Made by a program: the position numbers and the translations under genes | NCBI GenBank assembly: GCA_002342805.1 | Contig: DDQW01000016.1 | Coordinates: 88,793-94,844 of the forward strand | Direction of reading: 5' to 3' | From: Clostridiales bacterium UBA2432 | GTDB taxonomy: Bacteria > Bacillota > Clostridia > Lachnospirales > Vallitaleaceae | DNA length: 6,052 nucleotides | The notes under the pieces: model-generated | What the model saw: only the letters and a program-made list of their open reading frames with translations | Told to the model about the DNA's origin: nothing | Databases searched by the model: none | Shown: positions 1 through 6,052 of the stretch, one piece after another | Numbering within the stretch: position 1 is the first letter of the stretch | Layout: every line of letters begins with the position of its first letter

Positions 1-49
1 AAAAAAGCTCTTGTGTCGGCAATACTTTTGCCAGCACAAGTGCTTTTTT
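1..49. terminator. Bidirectional intrinsic terminator at the end of the kinase gene
   Basis: An inverted repeat pairs positions 7-15 with 35-43 (one T-T mismatch) and 18-22 with 28-32, leaving a small loop. Six A residues precede it (1-6) and six T residues follow it (44-49), so either strand transcribes to a hairpin followed by a U-tract. On the minus strand it ends the receiver-kinase operon, and the kinase stop codon (50-48) lies inside the flanking T/A tract. On the plus strand it could end a convergent gene to the left of the window, which cannot be seen. Confidence 0.88.
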
Positions 50-2726
50 ATTCAACGATTAATCCTAATATTACATCATAATCTTCATAATGCATATGCC
101 ACTTATAGAGGATTTCTTTTACATCAAAAGCATCAAACTTTATTAATTCAGGACTGTCAATATCAATATATTTTTGATTCAAATCAAATATTGATGTGGA
201 GTTTCCCGCTATAATATTACACGATTCCTTTAAGACTTCATACTTAATTTCTTCAAAAGTTTCCTCCGTTAAGTACTTGTCTTCTGTAAAATATTTGGCC
301 ATCTGCCAAACGGTCTCTCTATTACACGACATAATGAAATACCCTTCTTCCGGCCCTTTAAACGGAATTCGTACACTATATTCATAAATGTAGTCAATCG
401 ATTCAAGCCCTACGATATTAACCGGCAGTGTAATTATATTATTAGACTTAAAATATATCTTAAAAGCTTCTACATACAAATCCATAAGCAGCGGAAATGA
501 AAAATAACTAATCAGTGCTTCGCTTTCTTTGGGTAGCATAACTTTAACTTCCGTTCCGAAATCCATAAAAGAAATCACACGAATTTCTCCACCCATCTTT
601 TCCACTTCCACTTTTACAGAAGCCAAACCAACCCCTCGGCCGCTAGTTACCGATATATCTTCCATTGTCGAAACTTCTTGATCAAATATATGATCGATAA
701 GTTCATCCTCAGTCATCGATTCAACTTCATCCTTTGAAGTATTTTTTGCATTTAATAACCGTTCCCTCACCTTTACTGTATCAATTCCTCGACCATCATC
801 TTTAATACTTATTTCAAAAAAATTCCCATAGTCATGTACTTGACATTGTATTTCCCCATATCTTGGTTTACCGATTAGCATACGTTCTTCTTCCTCTTCA
901 ATTCCATGATCAATACAATTGTTAAATACATGAACAAGAGCTCTTAAGACAAACTTATAATGGTTATAATCAATAAATACGTCATCTCCGGTGACCTGTA
1001 TAGTCTTTATCTTTTTACCGCTTTCCATGGCTTTCTTTCTTGATTCCCGTCCATAGAACAACAAAATATCACGCACAGATTTATTAAAAATCTTTTGAAT
1101 AATATAGATAATCAAGGAAGCTTCTGTATCATAAAAATATTTTTTCACTTCATTATATACACTTTCCAAATTATTAATGTTCGCTTGAAGATAAACTTTA
1201 TCTTCGAAGAAAGAACTTCCTGTCACTTCTGTGATAATTTCTAAATCTGTATATAAGTCCCGAAGTACCTCTTCAATATCGTCTTGGCTTATTCGGGAAT
1301 TATTAATTACTTTTGACTCAAAACGATGTAGACTTGATACAATATGTATAAAATTAAAGACCCCAAAATTACCCTTAAATGTATGGATGATCGTTAAAAT
1401 CTCTTCAACGTCAATATCCTTAATGTTAATACTATTCATATACTCCATAAATTCACTGACTAAGGTGAGTAGTTCTTCTCGGTTCATCATCGATGTCATC
1501 GATAACGCTAACTTATCACGCTCAAAAATCAGCTGAGACTCTAACAAAATAGTATCTGAAATATCATGCAACTTTACAATAATCTCATTGATTCTATCTT
1601 GACCCTGATACAACATCTTTTGATATTGAACCTGAAAATACCGGTCATCAACAATAATTTGCTGAGGCAAGAGTTCACTTCCTACTTCCCATAGCATCTT
1701 ACCCGTAAAAATATTTTCTAAAATCCGGTCAACAAGCTCCGAAGACGTATCTTCATCATAAATCAATTCTGACATGGGTAGGTTCGAGATATCTGTCCCA
1801 AAAATCGAATAACATGCTTTTGTGTACGTATCATTAACAAGGTAATTATTCGATACAGAAAACACACCTTCTGAAACATACTCATATATATTTATATTTT
1901 TTGTTTCAAGTGCTCCACGTTCTTTCTCATGACGCAAACGAATGACAAGCATTTCATCAAAAACACGTTCAAACATCATACTCAAGGCAACAATTAGGGG
2001 CACTCCTTTAAGCAACATATCCAATAAACTTTGAGGTATATCAACAAAGATAACACTTATTAATTCAATGATTTTCCCAATACCAATAATCATAAAAATT
2101 CTTTTATAGGAGCGGATATCTATGGGGTCTATTGTCGCGTTTTCCTTTGATGAATGAATGTAGTACATACCCAAAAAAGCAACAACTACCATCATGAGTT
2201 CTACAAACACTATAATAATCTTATCTTCAAACCAAACTATTCTAAGTATTATATATGTCGTTATTATTCCTAACTGAAAAAAAGCAATTTTAAGATAATC
2301 TATTTGCTTTGTTTTATAAAACATAGCTACCACTAATAAAGTGATTGCAAATAAATATGCACTTTCCAACAGTAAAGGATTGGGTGTGAATAGAGGATAC
2401 CATAAGAACTCATCAATTAATGATGTACTATATACTGAAAAAAACAAAAATGAAATAGCAATCGCCCCATAGGCTTTTGCTTTTTCTATGCTCTCCGGCT
2501 TTATAATCATATGTGAAAACAGGATAAAACCAAAAGCTAGTACAATAGATGCAAAAAAAACAAAACTTTTCAAGTAGTATCTAGCATACATTATATTTCG
2601 CAGTGTACCATTGATATCTGCTGTAATGTTGGGAACTTTATAGGCTAAGAACAATTCAATCCCTATAAGAAATACTGCAATGCTCAGTAAAATAGTTGTA
2701 ACAATTTTTAATGGTAACACTTTCAT
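48..2726 (-). CDS. Membrane-bound CheA-like histidine kinase with PAS, Hpt, ATPase and C-terminal CheX-like phosphatase domains
   Basis: This is an 892-residue multidomain signalling protein. Residues 1-255 contain seven or eight hydrophobic segments (about 7-29, 54-75, 86-103, 122-137, 145-162, 169-190, 209-229, 234-251), forming a membrane sensor module. Residues 277-391 look like a PAS domain. Residues 403-501 form an Hpt domain with the phospho-acceptor box HTFKG (H448, K451, G452). A helical linker leads to a CheA-type ATPase (about 591-732) with an N-box (N602/N603, D606, H607, G608), DDGRGI at 643-648, GRGVGL at 696-701 and GT at 724-725. Residues 736-892 match CheX phosphatases: the catalytic ExxN pair is E834 and N837, followed by G841 and an SP motif at 858-859. 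There is no HisKA dimerisation helix, no P3 and no CheW-like P5 domain. The likely role is to phosphorylate the CheY-like protein encoded just upstream and, through the CheX part, to dephosphorylate it. The start at 2726 is chosen because GGGAG lies 7 bases upstream; an in-frame TTG at 2753 has no ribosome site. The sensed signal is unknown. Confidence 0.9.
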   Translation of the reverse strand: MKVLPLKIVTTILLSIAVFLIGIELFLAYKVPNITADINGTLRNIMYARYYLKSFVFFASIVLAFGFILFSHMIIKPESIEKAKAYGAIAISFLFFSVYSTSLIDEFLWYPLFTPNPLLLESAYLFAITLLVVAMFYKTKQIDYLKIAFFQLGIITTYIILRIVWFEDKIIIVFVELMMVVVAFLGMYYIHSSKENATIDPIDIRSYKRIFMIIGIGKIIELISVIFVDIPQSLLDMLLKGVPLIVALSMMFERVFDEMLVIRLRHEKERGALETKNINIYEYVSEGVFSVSNNYLVNDTYTKACYSIFGTDISNLPMSELIYDEDTSSELVDRILENIFTGKMLWEVGSELLPQQIIVDDRYFQVQYQKMLYQGQDRINEIIVKLHDISDTILLESQLIFERDKLALSMTSMMNREELLTLVSEFMEYMNSINIKDIDVEEILTIIHTFKGNFGVFNFIHIVSSLHRFESKVINNSRISQDDIEEVLRDLYTDLEIITEVTGSSFFEDKVYLQANINNLESVYNEVKKYFYDTEASLIIYIIQKIFNKSVRDILLFYGRESRKKAMESGKKIKTIQVTGDDVFIDYNHYKFVLRALVHVFNNCIDHGIEEEEERMLIGKPRYGEIQCQVHDYGNFFEISIKDDGRGIDTVKVRERLLNAKNTSKDEVESMTEDELIDHIFDQEVSTMEDISVTSGRGVGLASVKVEVEKMGGEIRVISFMDFGTEVKVMLPKESEALISYFSFPLLMDLYVEAFKIYFKSNNIITLPVNIVGLESIDYIYEYSVRIPFKGPEEGYFIMSCNRETVWQMAKYFTEDKYLTEETFEEIKYEVLKESCNIIAGNSTSIFDLNQKYIDIDSPELIKFDAFDVKEILYKWHMHYEDYDVILGLIVE

Positions 2727-2727
2727 A

Positions 2728-3105
2728 TTACATCTCCCACATAACTTGATCAATGACTGAGCGAATCTTTTCTTCAGAAAATGGCTTTACAATATAATGT
2801 TTAGCACCTTTTTCAATGGCCTCAACCACTAAAGCTTTTTGATTAATGGCCGAAAGCATTATGATTTTAGCTTTTGGAAACTCTTTAATAATCGCTTCTA
2901 CAGCTTTGATTCCATTCATATTCGGCATTGAAATATCCATTGTAACAATATCCGGCAGGCATTCTCTAAACTTTTCTATCGCCTCGACGCCATCACTTGC
3001 TGTTTCGACCACTTCATAGCGCAATCCTTCAAGTACCTTAATTAATTTATTGCGCATCAACATTGAATCATCAACAACCATAATACGTACTTTTATATTT
3101 TTCAT
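2728..3105 (-). CDS. CheY-like single-domain response regulator
   Basis: This is a 125-residue stand-alone receiver domain with no output domain, the usual length for CheY. Visible active-site residues are the acidic pair D12-D13 at the end of strand 1, the phospho-acceptor D57 in TMDISMPNMNG, the switch serine S85 in MLSA, the aromatic switch position Y104, and K107-P108 in the VKPF motif. It is the first gene of the operon, and its stop is one base from the kinase start, so the two are almost certainly partners. By family knowledge it would receive phosphate from the kinase Hpt histidine and be reset by a CheX-type phosphatase, here fused to the kinase. With no DNA-binding or enzymatic output domain, it must act by protein contact (for example with a flagellar switch or another regulator) or serve as a phosphate sink. 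The sequence does not show which. A purine-rich AGGGG lies about 10 bases before the ATG. It is not named cheY because there is no flagellar or chemotaxis context in the window. Confidence 0.93.
   Translation of the reverse strand: MKNIKVRIMVVDDSMLMRNKLIKVLEGLRYEVVETASDGVEAIEKFRECLPDIVTMDISMPNMNGIKAVEAIIKEFPKAKIIMLSAINQKALVVEAIEKGAKHYIVKPFSEEKIRSVIDQVMWEM
2734..2738 (-). promoter_or_regulatory. Ribosome binding site of the kinase, inside the end of the receiver gene
   Basis: GGGAG on the minus strand ends 7 bases before the ATG at 2726. It lies within the last codons of the receiver gene, whose TAA (2730-2728) is one base from that ATG (TAATATG). This fixes the kinase start and implies translational coupling of the two genes. 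Confidence 0.8.
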
Positions 3106-3142
3106 TATCTCATCGCCCCTTATATTTTATGGTATTTCTTCC

Positions 3143-3171
3143 ATTATATATTACTTTTTTCTTTATTTCAA
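3143..3171 (-). promoter_or_regulatory. Vegetative promoter of the receiver-kinase operon
   Basis: On the minus strand, TTGAAA (3171-3166) and a perfect TATAAT (3148-3143) are separated by exactly 17 bases, fitting a housekeeping sigma factor. The expected start of transcription is near 3136, giving a leader of about 30 bases before the receiver ATG. No flagellar-type (sigma-28) promoter was seen by eye, so the operon may not belong to the flagellar regulon. Confidence 0.75.
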
Positions 3172-3180
3172 TTGATGTAA

Positions 3181-3209
3181 TTGTAATCTGGCTTTATTTA
3201 TATTATAAT
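3181..3209 (+). promoter_or_regulatory. Vegetative promoter of argS
   Basis: TTGTAA (3181-3186) and a perfect TATAAT (3204-3209) are separated by 17 bases on the plus strand. The predicted start near 3216 leaves a leader of about 30 bases, too short for a T-box or other riboswitch. The -35 box is only 9 bases from that of the divergent signalling operon. Confidence 0.72.
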
Positions 3210-3230
3210 AAACAGAATGTATTGAAGAAA

Positions 3231-3236
3231 AAGGAG
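3231..3236 (+). promoter_or_regulatory. Ribosome binding site of argS
   Basis: AAGGAG lies 8 bases before the ATG at 3245, which supports that codon as the argS start over any internal methionine. Confidence 0.85.
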
Positions 3237-3244
3237 TCGATTAA

Positions 3245-5026
3245 ATGTTAACCACAAAATTAACCGAACTATTATCTCGCGCTTTTGCTGATGCCGGATA
3301 CAACCCTTCTTATGGGGACGTTGTTGTATCAGCCCGTCCGGACCTATGTCAATTTCAATGTAACGGCGCCATGCCAGCTGCAAAAGAATACAAAAAAGCA
3401 CCATTTATGATTAGTGACGAAGTCATTGACATATTAAAAACGTATGATGAATACGGCACAATAATTGAAGAAGCAGTCACTGTAAGACCAGGATTTATCA
3501 ATATTACCTTAACCAATGGCTATATTGCTCAAAACACAATAACGATCATGAATGATGAACGCTTTGGTATTTCCCTTACCGATAATCCAGATACTATTGT
3601 TATCGATTATGGAGGACCTAATATTGCTAAACCATTACATGTCGGTCATTTGCGTACAGCTATTATCGGAGAATCTCTTAAGCGATTGTTAAAGTATCTC
3701 GGACATAATGTTATCGGAGATATTCACTTAGGTGATTGGGGTCTTCAAATGGGTATGATTATCTCAGAAATTGAACGTACTCAACCTACGCTACCCTATT
3801 TTGATGCAAGCCACACCGGTGACTATCCCAGCCAAGCACCTTTTACCTTAGAAAACCTTGAAGATATCTATCCACGTGTTAGTGCACTATGCAAAGAAAA
3901 TGAAGATATGTATAATGCAGCGAAAGAAGCAACCTACAAATTGCAAAAAGGACATCCGGGATACATAGCTCTTTGGAAGCACATTGTAAACATTTCAATT
4001 ACTGACATTAAGAAAAACTATGAACGCTTAAATGTTGATTTTGATTTGTGGTACGGTGAGAGTAATAGTCAAGAATATATCGATGATGCAATCGCTGTAC
4101 TTAAGGAAAAAAATGTTTTGCGCGAAAGCGATGGCGCATTGGTCGTAGATGTTACACGCCCTGAGGATAAAAAGGAAATACCACCTATTATTTTATTCAA
4201 ATCCGACGGTTCTGTTATCTATGGCACCACCGATCTTGCTACAATTTATCAACGTGTCAAAGATTTTGACCCAACACATATACTCTATGTCGTTGATTCA
4301 CGTCAAGCGACGCACTTTACCCAAGTATTTCGTTGTGCCAGCGATAACGGTATTGTATCTGAAGATGTATCTCTAGAGCATATCGGGTTCGGTACCATGA
4401 ACGGTAAAGACGGAAAACCTTTCAAAACAAGAGCCGGCGGTGTATTACGCTTATCCGATCTTATTGAAATGGTCGAAAATAATGCCAAAGAAAAAATCGT
4501 AAAAAACATCGAAGATAAGGGCATTGATACCTCTTCTGATGATATTGACAATATTTCACACATCGTAGGATTAGCAACCTTAAAATATGCCGACTTATCC
4601 AATTATCGTATGAAAGATTATGTCTTTGACTTAGACAAGTTTTCTTCTTTTGAAGGAAAAACCGGTCCATACATTCTCTACTCAACGGTAAGAATTAAGA
4701 ATATCATTCGTAAACTCGAAGCTGCTGATTTCGAAAAAGGCGAATTACTCCCACCCACAAGCGACGTCGAACGTAATCTCATGTTAAAACTTGATCAGTT
4801 AGAAAGTATTCTTACTATTGCTGCAAGAGATCGCTCACCAAATGTTATCGCTGAATATGTTTATGAACTTGCAACAATGGTCAGTAGTTTTTATCATCAG
4901 CATCATATTATCAATGAGCCTAATATCGAACAAAAAAAATCTTGGTTCTCATTACTTAGTTTAACACTTGATGTGCAAACCACATGTCTTGATCTACTCG
5001 GAATTATTGTTCCCGAAAAAATGTAA
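3245..5026 (+). CDS. argS: Arginyl-tRNA synthetase
   Basis: This 593-residue cytoplasmic class I aminoacyl-tRNA synthetase joins arginine to tRNA-Arg using ATP. The N-terminal ArgS-specific tRNA-recognition domain covers about residues 1-105. The Rossmann catalytic core carries the HIGH-type signature HVGH at 132-135, inside a conserved stretch with GPNIAKPLHVGHLR. The segment GDIHLGDWGLQMG (158-170) is also typical of ArgS. The position of the KMSKS loop is taken by the form usual for ArgS, GKPFKTRAGG (390-399). The C-terminal anticodon-binding DALR domain covers about 475-593, ending in the family-typical LLGIIVPEKM. No key motif is missing, and the length fits the bacterial family (about 550-600). 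The gene has its own promoter and terminator, so it appears monocistronic. Its divergent neighbour is a signalling operon with no obvious functional link. Confidence 0.97.
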   Translation: MLTTKLTELLSRAFADAGYNPSYGDVVVSARPDLCQFQCNGAMPAAKEYKKAPFMISDEVIDILKTYDEYGTIIEEAVTVRPGFINITLTNGYIAQNTITIMNDERFGISLTDNPDTIVIDYGGPNIAKPLHVGHLRTAIIGESLKRLLKYLGHNVIGDIHLGDWGLQMGMIISEIERTQPTLPYFDASHTGDYPSQAPFTLENLEDIYPRVSALCKENEDMYNAAKEATYKLQKGHPGYIALWKHIVNISITDIKKNYERLNVDFDLWYGESNSQEYIDDAIAVLKEKNVLRESDGALVVDVTRPEDKKEIPPIILFKSDGSVIYGTTDLATIYQRVKDFDPTHILYVVDSRQATHFTQVFRCASDNGIVSEDVSLEHIGFGTMNGKDGKPFKTRAGGVLRLSDLIEMVENNAKEKIVKNIEDKGIDTSSDDIDNISHIVGLATLKYADLSNYRMKDYVFDLDKFSSFEGKTGPYILYSTVRIKNIIRKLEAADFEKGELLPPTSDVERNLMLKLDQLESILTIAARDRSPNVIAEYVYELATMVSSFYHQHHIINEPNIEQKKSWFSLLSLTLDVQTTCLDLLGIIVPEKM

Positions 5027-5040
5027 ACGCATTAAATGCA

Positions 5041-5084
5041 AAATAAGCGATACTCTTATATGCTTGGAGTATCGCTTATTTTTT
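5041..5084 (+). terminator. Intrinsic terminator of argS
   Basis: A perfect 15-bp inverted repeat (5041-5055 with 5067-5081) with an 11-base loop runs into a T-tract (5079-5084), 14 bases after the argS stop. The hairpin lies between two convergent genes and could also stop transcripts of the cupin gene from the other side. The T-run on that strand is weaker, being interrupted by GCA. Confidence 0.93.
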
Positions 5085-5109
5085 ATCATATTATCGTATA
5101 CTATAATCC

Positions 5110-5433
5110 TTAGGCTTTATAGTTTTGTGGAGCAGGTGCCTTTACTACAATCAGTTCTAATGTCTCATCATTTGTATTTCTAACATGCATCTTTACATTA
5201 TAGGGAATCTGAAGTAATGTTCCCTTTGCATACTCATGTGTGTCTTGATCATCTAACGTTATTGACAACTTGCCCCGAATAACATTCATATAAACATTCG
5301 AATTGGAATAATGCTCCGGTAAGCCTTCTCCATGATTAAATACCATATGAATATAATTCACATTATCATCCATAATTAATTTCTCAACCGCTTGATCATC
5401 GGTCGTACTATAGGTATATACTGTTTCTAACAT
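5110..5433 (-). CDS. Small single-domain cupin protein
   Basis: This 107-residue protein is made of one cupin beta-barrel and is probably cytoplasmic, with no signal peptide or membrane segment. Cupin motif 1 can be traced at about residues 35-56 (GEGLPEHYS to VIRGKL), and motif 2 at about 71-86 (GTLLQIPYNVKMHVRN). H41 and H83 match two of the usual metal ligands. The second histidine of motif 1 is replaced by S43, and the usual glutamate position holds N46 or V47, so the classical four-ligand metal site is incomplete. Small cupins include isomerases, dioxygenases and sensor-like binding proteins, and the sequence does not decide between them. The start at 5433 is chosen because GAGG lies 7 bases upstream; the in-frame TTG at 5439 is only one base from that site. 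It follows the aldo/keto reductase on the same strand after 97 bases but has its own likely promoter. Confidence 0.85.
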   Translation of the reverse strand: MLETVYTYSTTDDQAVEKLIMDDNVNYIHMVFNHGEGLPEHYSNSNVYMNVIRGKLSITLDDQDTHEYAKGTLLQIPYNVKMHVRNTNDETLELIVVKAPAPQNYKA

Positions 5434-5440
5434 TTTCAAT

Positions 5441-5444
5441 CCTC
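5441..5444 (-). promoter_or_regulatory. Ribosome binding site of the cupin gene
   Basis: GAGG (within AGTGAGGA) on the minus strand is 7 bases from the ATG at 5433 and only one base from the upstream TTG at 5439. The ATG is therefore the real start. Confidence 0.72.
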
Positions 5445-5478
5445 ACTTTCAAGATTTGTTTTTTTCATTTCATAACTT

Positions 5479-5484
5479 ATTATA
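5479..5484 (-). promoter_or_regulatory. Probable -10 box of the cupin promoter
   Basis: A perfect TATAAT lies on the minus strand about 45 bases before the cupin start codon. With a 16-18 base spacer, the -35 position holds only CATGCT-like sequence, far from consensus. Such a promoter may depend on an activator or be weak. The GTTAC/GTAAC palindrome overlaps or abuts the -35 position. Confidence 0.5.
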
Positions 5485-5506
5485 CAAGATTTCCATCTGA
5501 AAGCAT

Positions 5507-5520
5507 GTTACCAAAGTAAC
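5507..5520. promoter_or_regulatory. Candidate operator palindrome GTTAC-N4-GTAAC
   Basis: The 14-base sequence GTTACCAAAGTAAC is a perfect 5-bp inverted repeat around four bases, placed at the upstream edge of the likely cupin -35 region. It lies 10 bases beyond the aldo/keto reductase stop. No T-tract follows on either strand and the stem is short, so it is not a terminator. Similar GTTAC/GTAAC half-sites are used by winged-helix regulators of the HxlR/MarR type, but no such regulator is in the window, so the assignment is an inference. Confidence 0.4.
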
Positions 5521-5530
5521 TCTTTTATAT

Positions 5531-6052
5531 TTATTGTGCACCGATAACACGATGCGGTACATAGGCCTCTTCAAGATAGTTCATATCTTCTTGACTAAGT
5601 TCAATGGTCAAGGCTTTTATAGCATCTGTTATATGTTCTTCTTTTGTTGTTCCTATAATTGGTGACGTAACTTCATCTTTGTGCAATACCCATGCCAAGG
5701 CCAACTGCGCCCTTTTTACATCATACTTTTCAGCTAACTCGGCAACCCGTTCAATAATAACACGATCTTGTTCTTCTGCATGACCATATTTCATCTTTAA
5801 AATTGCATCTGTGTCATTTCTAAATGTTGTTTCTGACAAATCCCGTGTTAACTTTCCACCTGCCAAAGGACTATATGGTGTCACTGCTATTTTTTCATCT
5901 TTACATAAGGGAAGCATTTCTCGTTCTTCTTCTCTATAAATTAGGTTTAGATGATTTTGCATGGAAACAAATCGAGTCAGGTTCTGTTTCTCTGCGACAT
6001 GTAATGCTTTTTGAAATTGCCATGCATACATGGCAGAAGCTCCGATATATCT
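5531..6052 (-). CDS. Aldo/keto reductase, C-terminal part (start outside the window)
   Basis: The reading frame stays open to the window edge, giving 173 residues of the C-terminal half of an NAD(P)H-dependent oxidoreductase with a TIM-barrel fold. Family features include RYIGAS at the window edge, then MYAWQF, the conserved MQNHLNLIYREEEREM segment, TPYSPLAGGKLTR in the cofactor-side strand and loop, and SPIIGTTKEEHI near the C-terminus, which by family knowledge contacts the cofactor 2'-phosphate/adenine end. The methionine at 6031 is internal, because the conserved RYIGAS precedes it in frame. The closest type is the ring-forming YajO/Tas-like group of about 320-330 residues, so roughly half the protein is missing here. 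The catalytic Asp-Tyr-Lys-His residues lie in the part outside the window and cannot be checked. The substrate is not predictable. Confidence 0.93.
   Translation of the reverse strand, partial: RYIGASAMYAWQFQKALHVAEKQNLTRFVSMQNHLNLIYREEEREMLPLCKDEKIAVTPYSPLAGGKLTRDLSETTFRNDTDAILKMKYGHAEEQDRVIIERVAELAEKYDVKRAQLALAWVLHKDEVTSPIIGTTKEEHITDAIKALTIELSQEDMNYLEEAYVPHRVIGAQ

Noticed and set aside
736..745. CheC or FliY identity for the C-terminal domain of the kinase, rather than CheX
   Set aside because: CheC-type proteins carry two ExxN motifs; only one is present here (E834/N837) and the first helix of the domain lacks it, as in CheX. The coordinates given for this entry are only a point within the kinase gene.
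1231..1536. Open frame of 101 codons on the plus strand inside the kinase gene
   Set aside because: It lies antisense to the conserved Hpt region, is serine-rich low-complexity, resembles no known protein and has no clear ribosome site.
2727..2753. Longer kinase start at TTG 2753 (nine extra residues)
   Set aside because: No ribosome site precedes it and it overlaps the receiver gene, whereas the ATG at 2726 has GGGAG at 7 bases and is followed by a normal first membrane segment.
3210..3244. T-box or other riboswitch in the argS leader
   Set aside because: The leader predicted from the TATAAT at 3204-3209 is only about 30 bases and has no hairpin or T-box-like sequence.
4303..4602. Open frame of 99 codons antisense to argS
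   Set aside because: It is fully covered by the conserved argS catalytic domain and its translation shows no recognisable domain.
5102..5107. Plus-strand TATAAT between argS and the cupin gene
   Set aside because: It has no -35 partner and leads only into antisense of the cupin gene; it is best explained as chance in AT-rich sequence.
5434..5439. Cupin start at TTG 5439
   Set aside because: It is one base from the GAGG site; the ATG at 5433 has proper spacing.
5507..5520. Palindrome as a terminator of the aldo/keto reductase gene
   Set aside because: The stem is only 5 bp and no T-tract follows on the minus strand.
5531..6031. Aldo/keto reductase as a complete short gene starting at 6031
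   Set aside because: The frame continues upstream to the window edge with the conserved RYIGAS, so the methionine is internal and the gene is cut by the window.

Overview
The window is AT-rich, has Shine-Dalgarno sites of the GGAG type, vegetative -35/-10 promoters with 17-bp spacers, and intrinsic terminators. Together with a CheX-type chemotaxis phosphatase domain, this suggests a motile or formerly motile Firmicute, most likely a member of the Clostridia. I cannot name the genus from the sequence alone.

Layout from left to right: (1) positions 1-49 hold a hairpin terminator with T-tracts on both sides, touching the stop codon of the first gene. (2) Positions 48-3105 on the minus strand are a two-gene signalling operon: a stand-alone CheY-like receiver, followed after one base by a large membrane protein. 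That protein joins a 7-8 helix membrane sensor, a PAS-like domain, a phosphotransfer (Hpt) domain, a CheA-like ATPase and a C-terminal CheX-like phosphatase. (3) Positions 3106-3244 are a compact divergent control region with two well-formed promoters back to back. (4) Positions 3245-5026 on the plus strand are argS, arginyl-tRNA synthetase, closed by a perfect 15-bp terminator hairpin. (5) Positions 5110-5433 on the minus strand are a small single-domain cupin, converging on argS. (6) From 5531 to the window end on the minus strand is the C-terminal part of an aldo/keto reductase whose start lies outside the window. A 14-bp palindrome sits between the last two genes, just upstream of the likely cupin promoter.

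How the parts may work together: the receiver and kinase form a self-contained phosphorelay. The kinase should phosphorylate the receiver through its Hpt histidine, and the fused CheX domain should dephosphorylate the receiver. One membrane protein would then both write and erase the signal. It lacks the CheA P3 dimerisation and P5/CheW-binding domains, so it probably does not sit in a classical chemoreceptor array. ArgS is a housekeeping neighbour. The cupin and aldo/keto reductase look like a small metabolic or redox-related pair, with no visible link to the signalling operon.

The most notable item is the kinase-phosphatase fusion. Everything else is ordinary or only mildly unusual.
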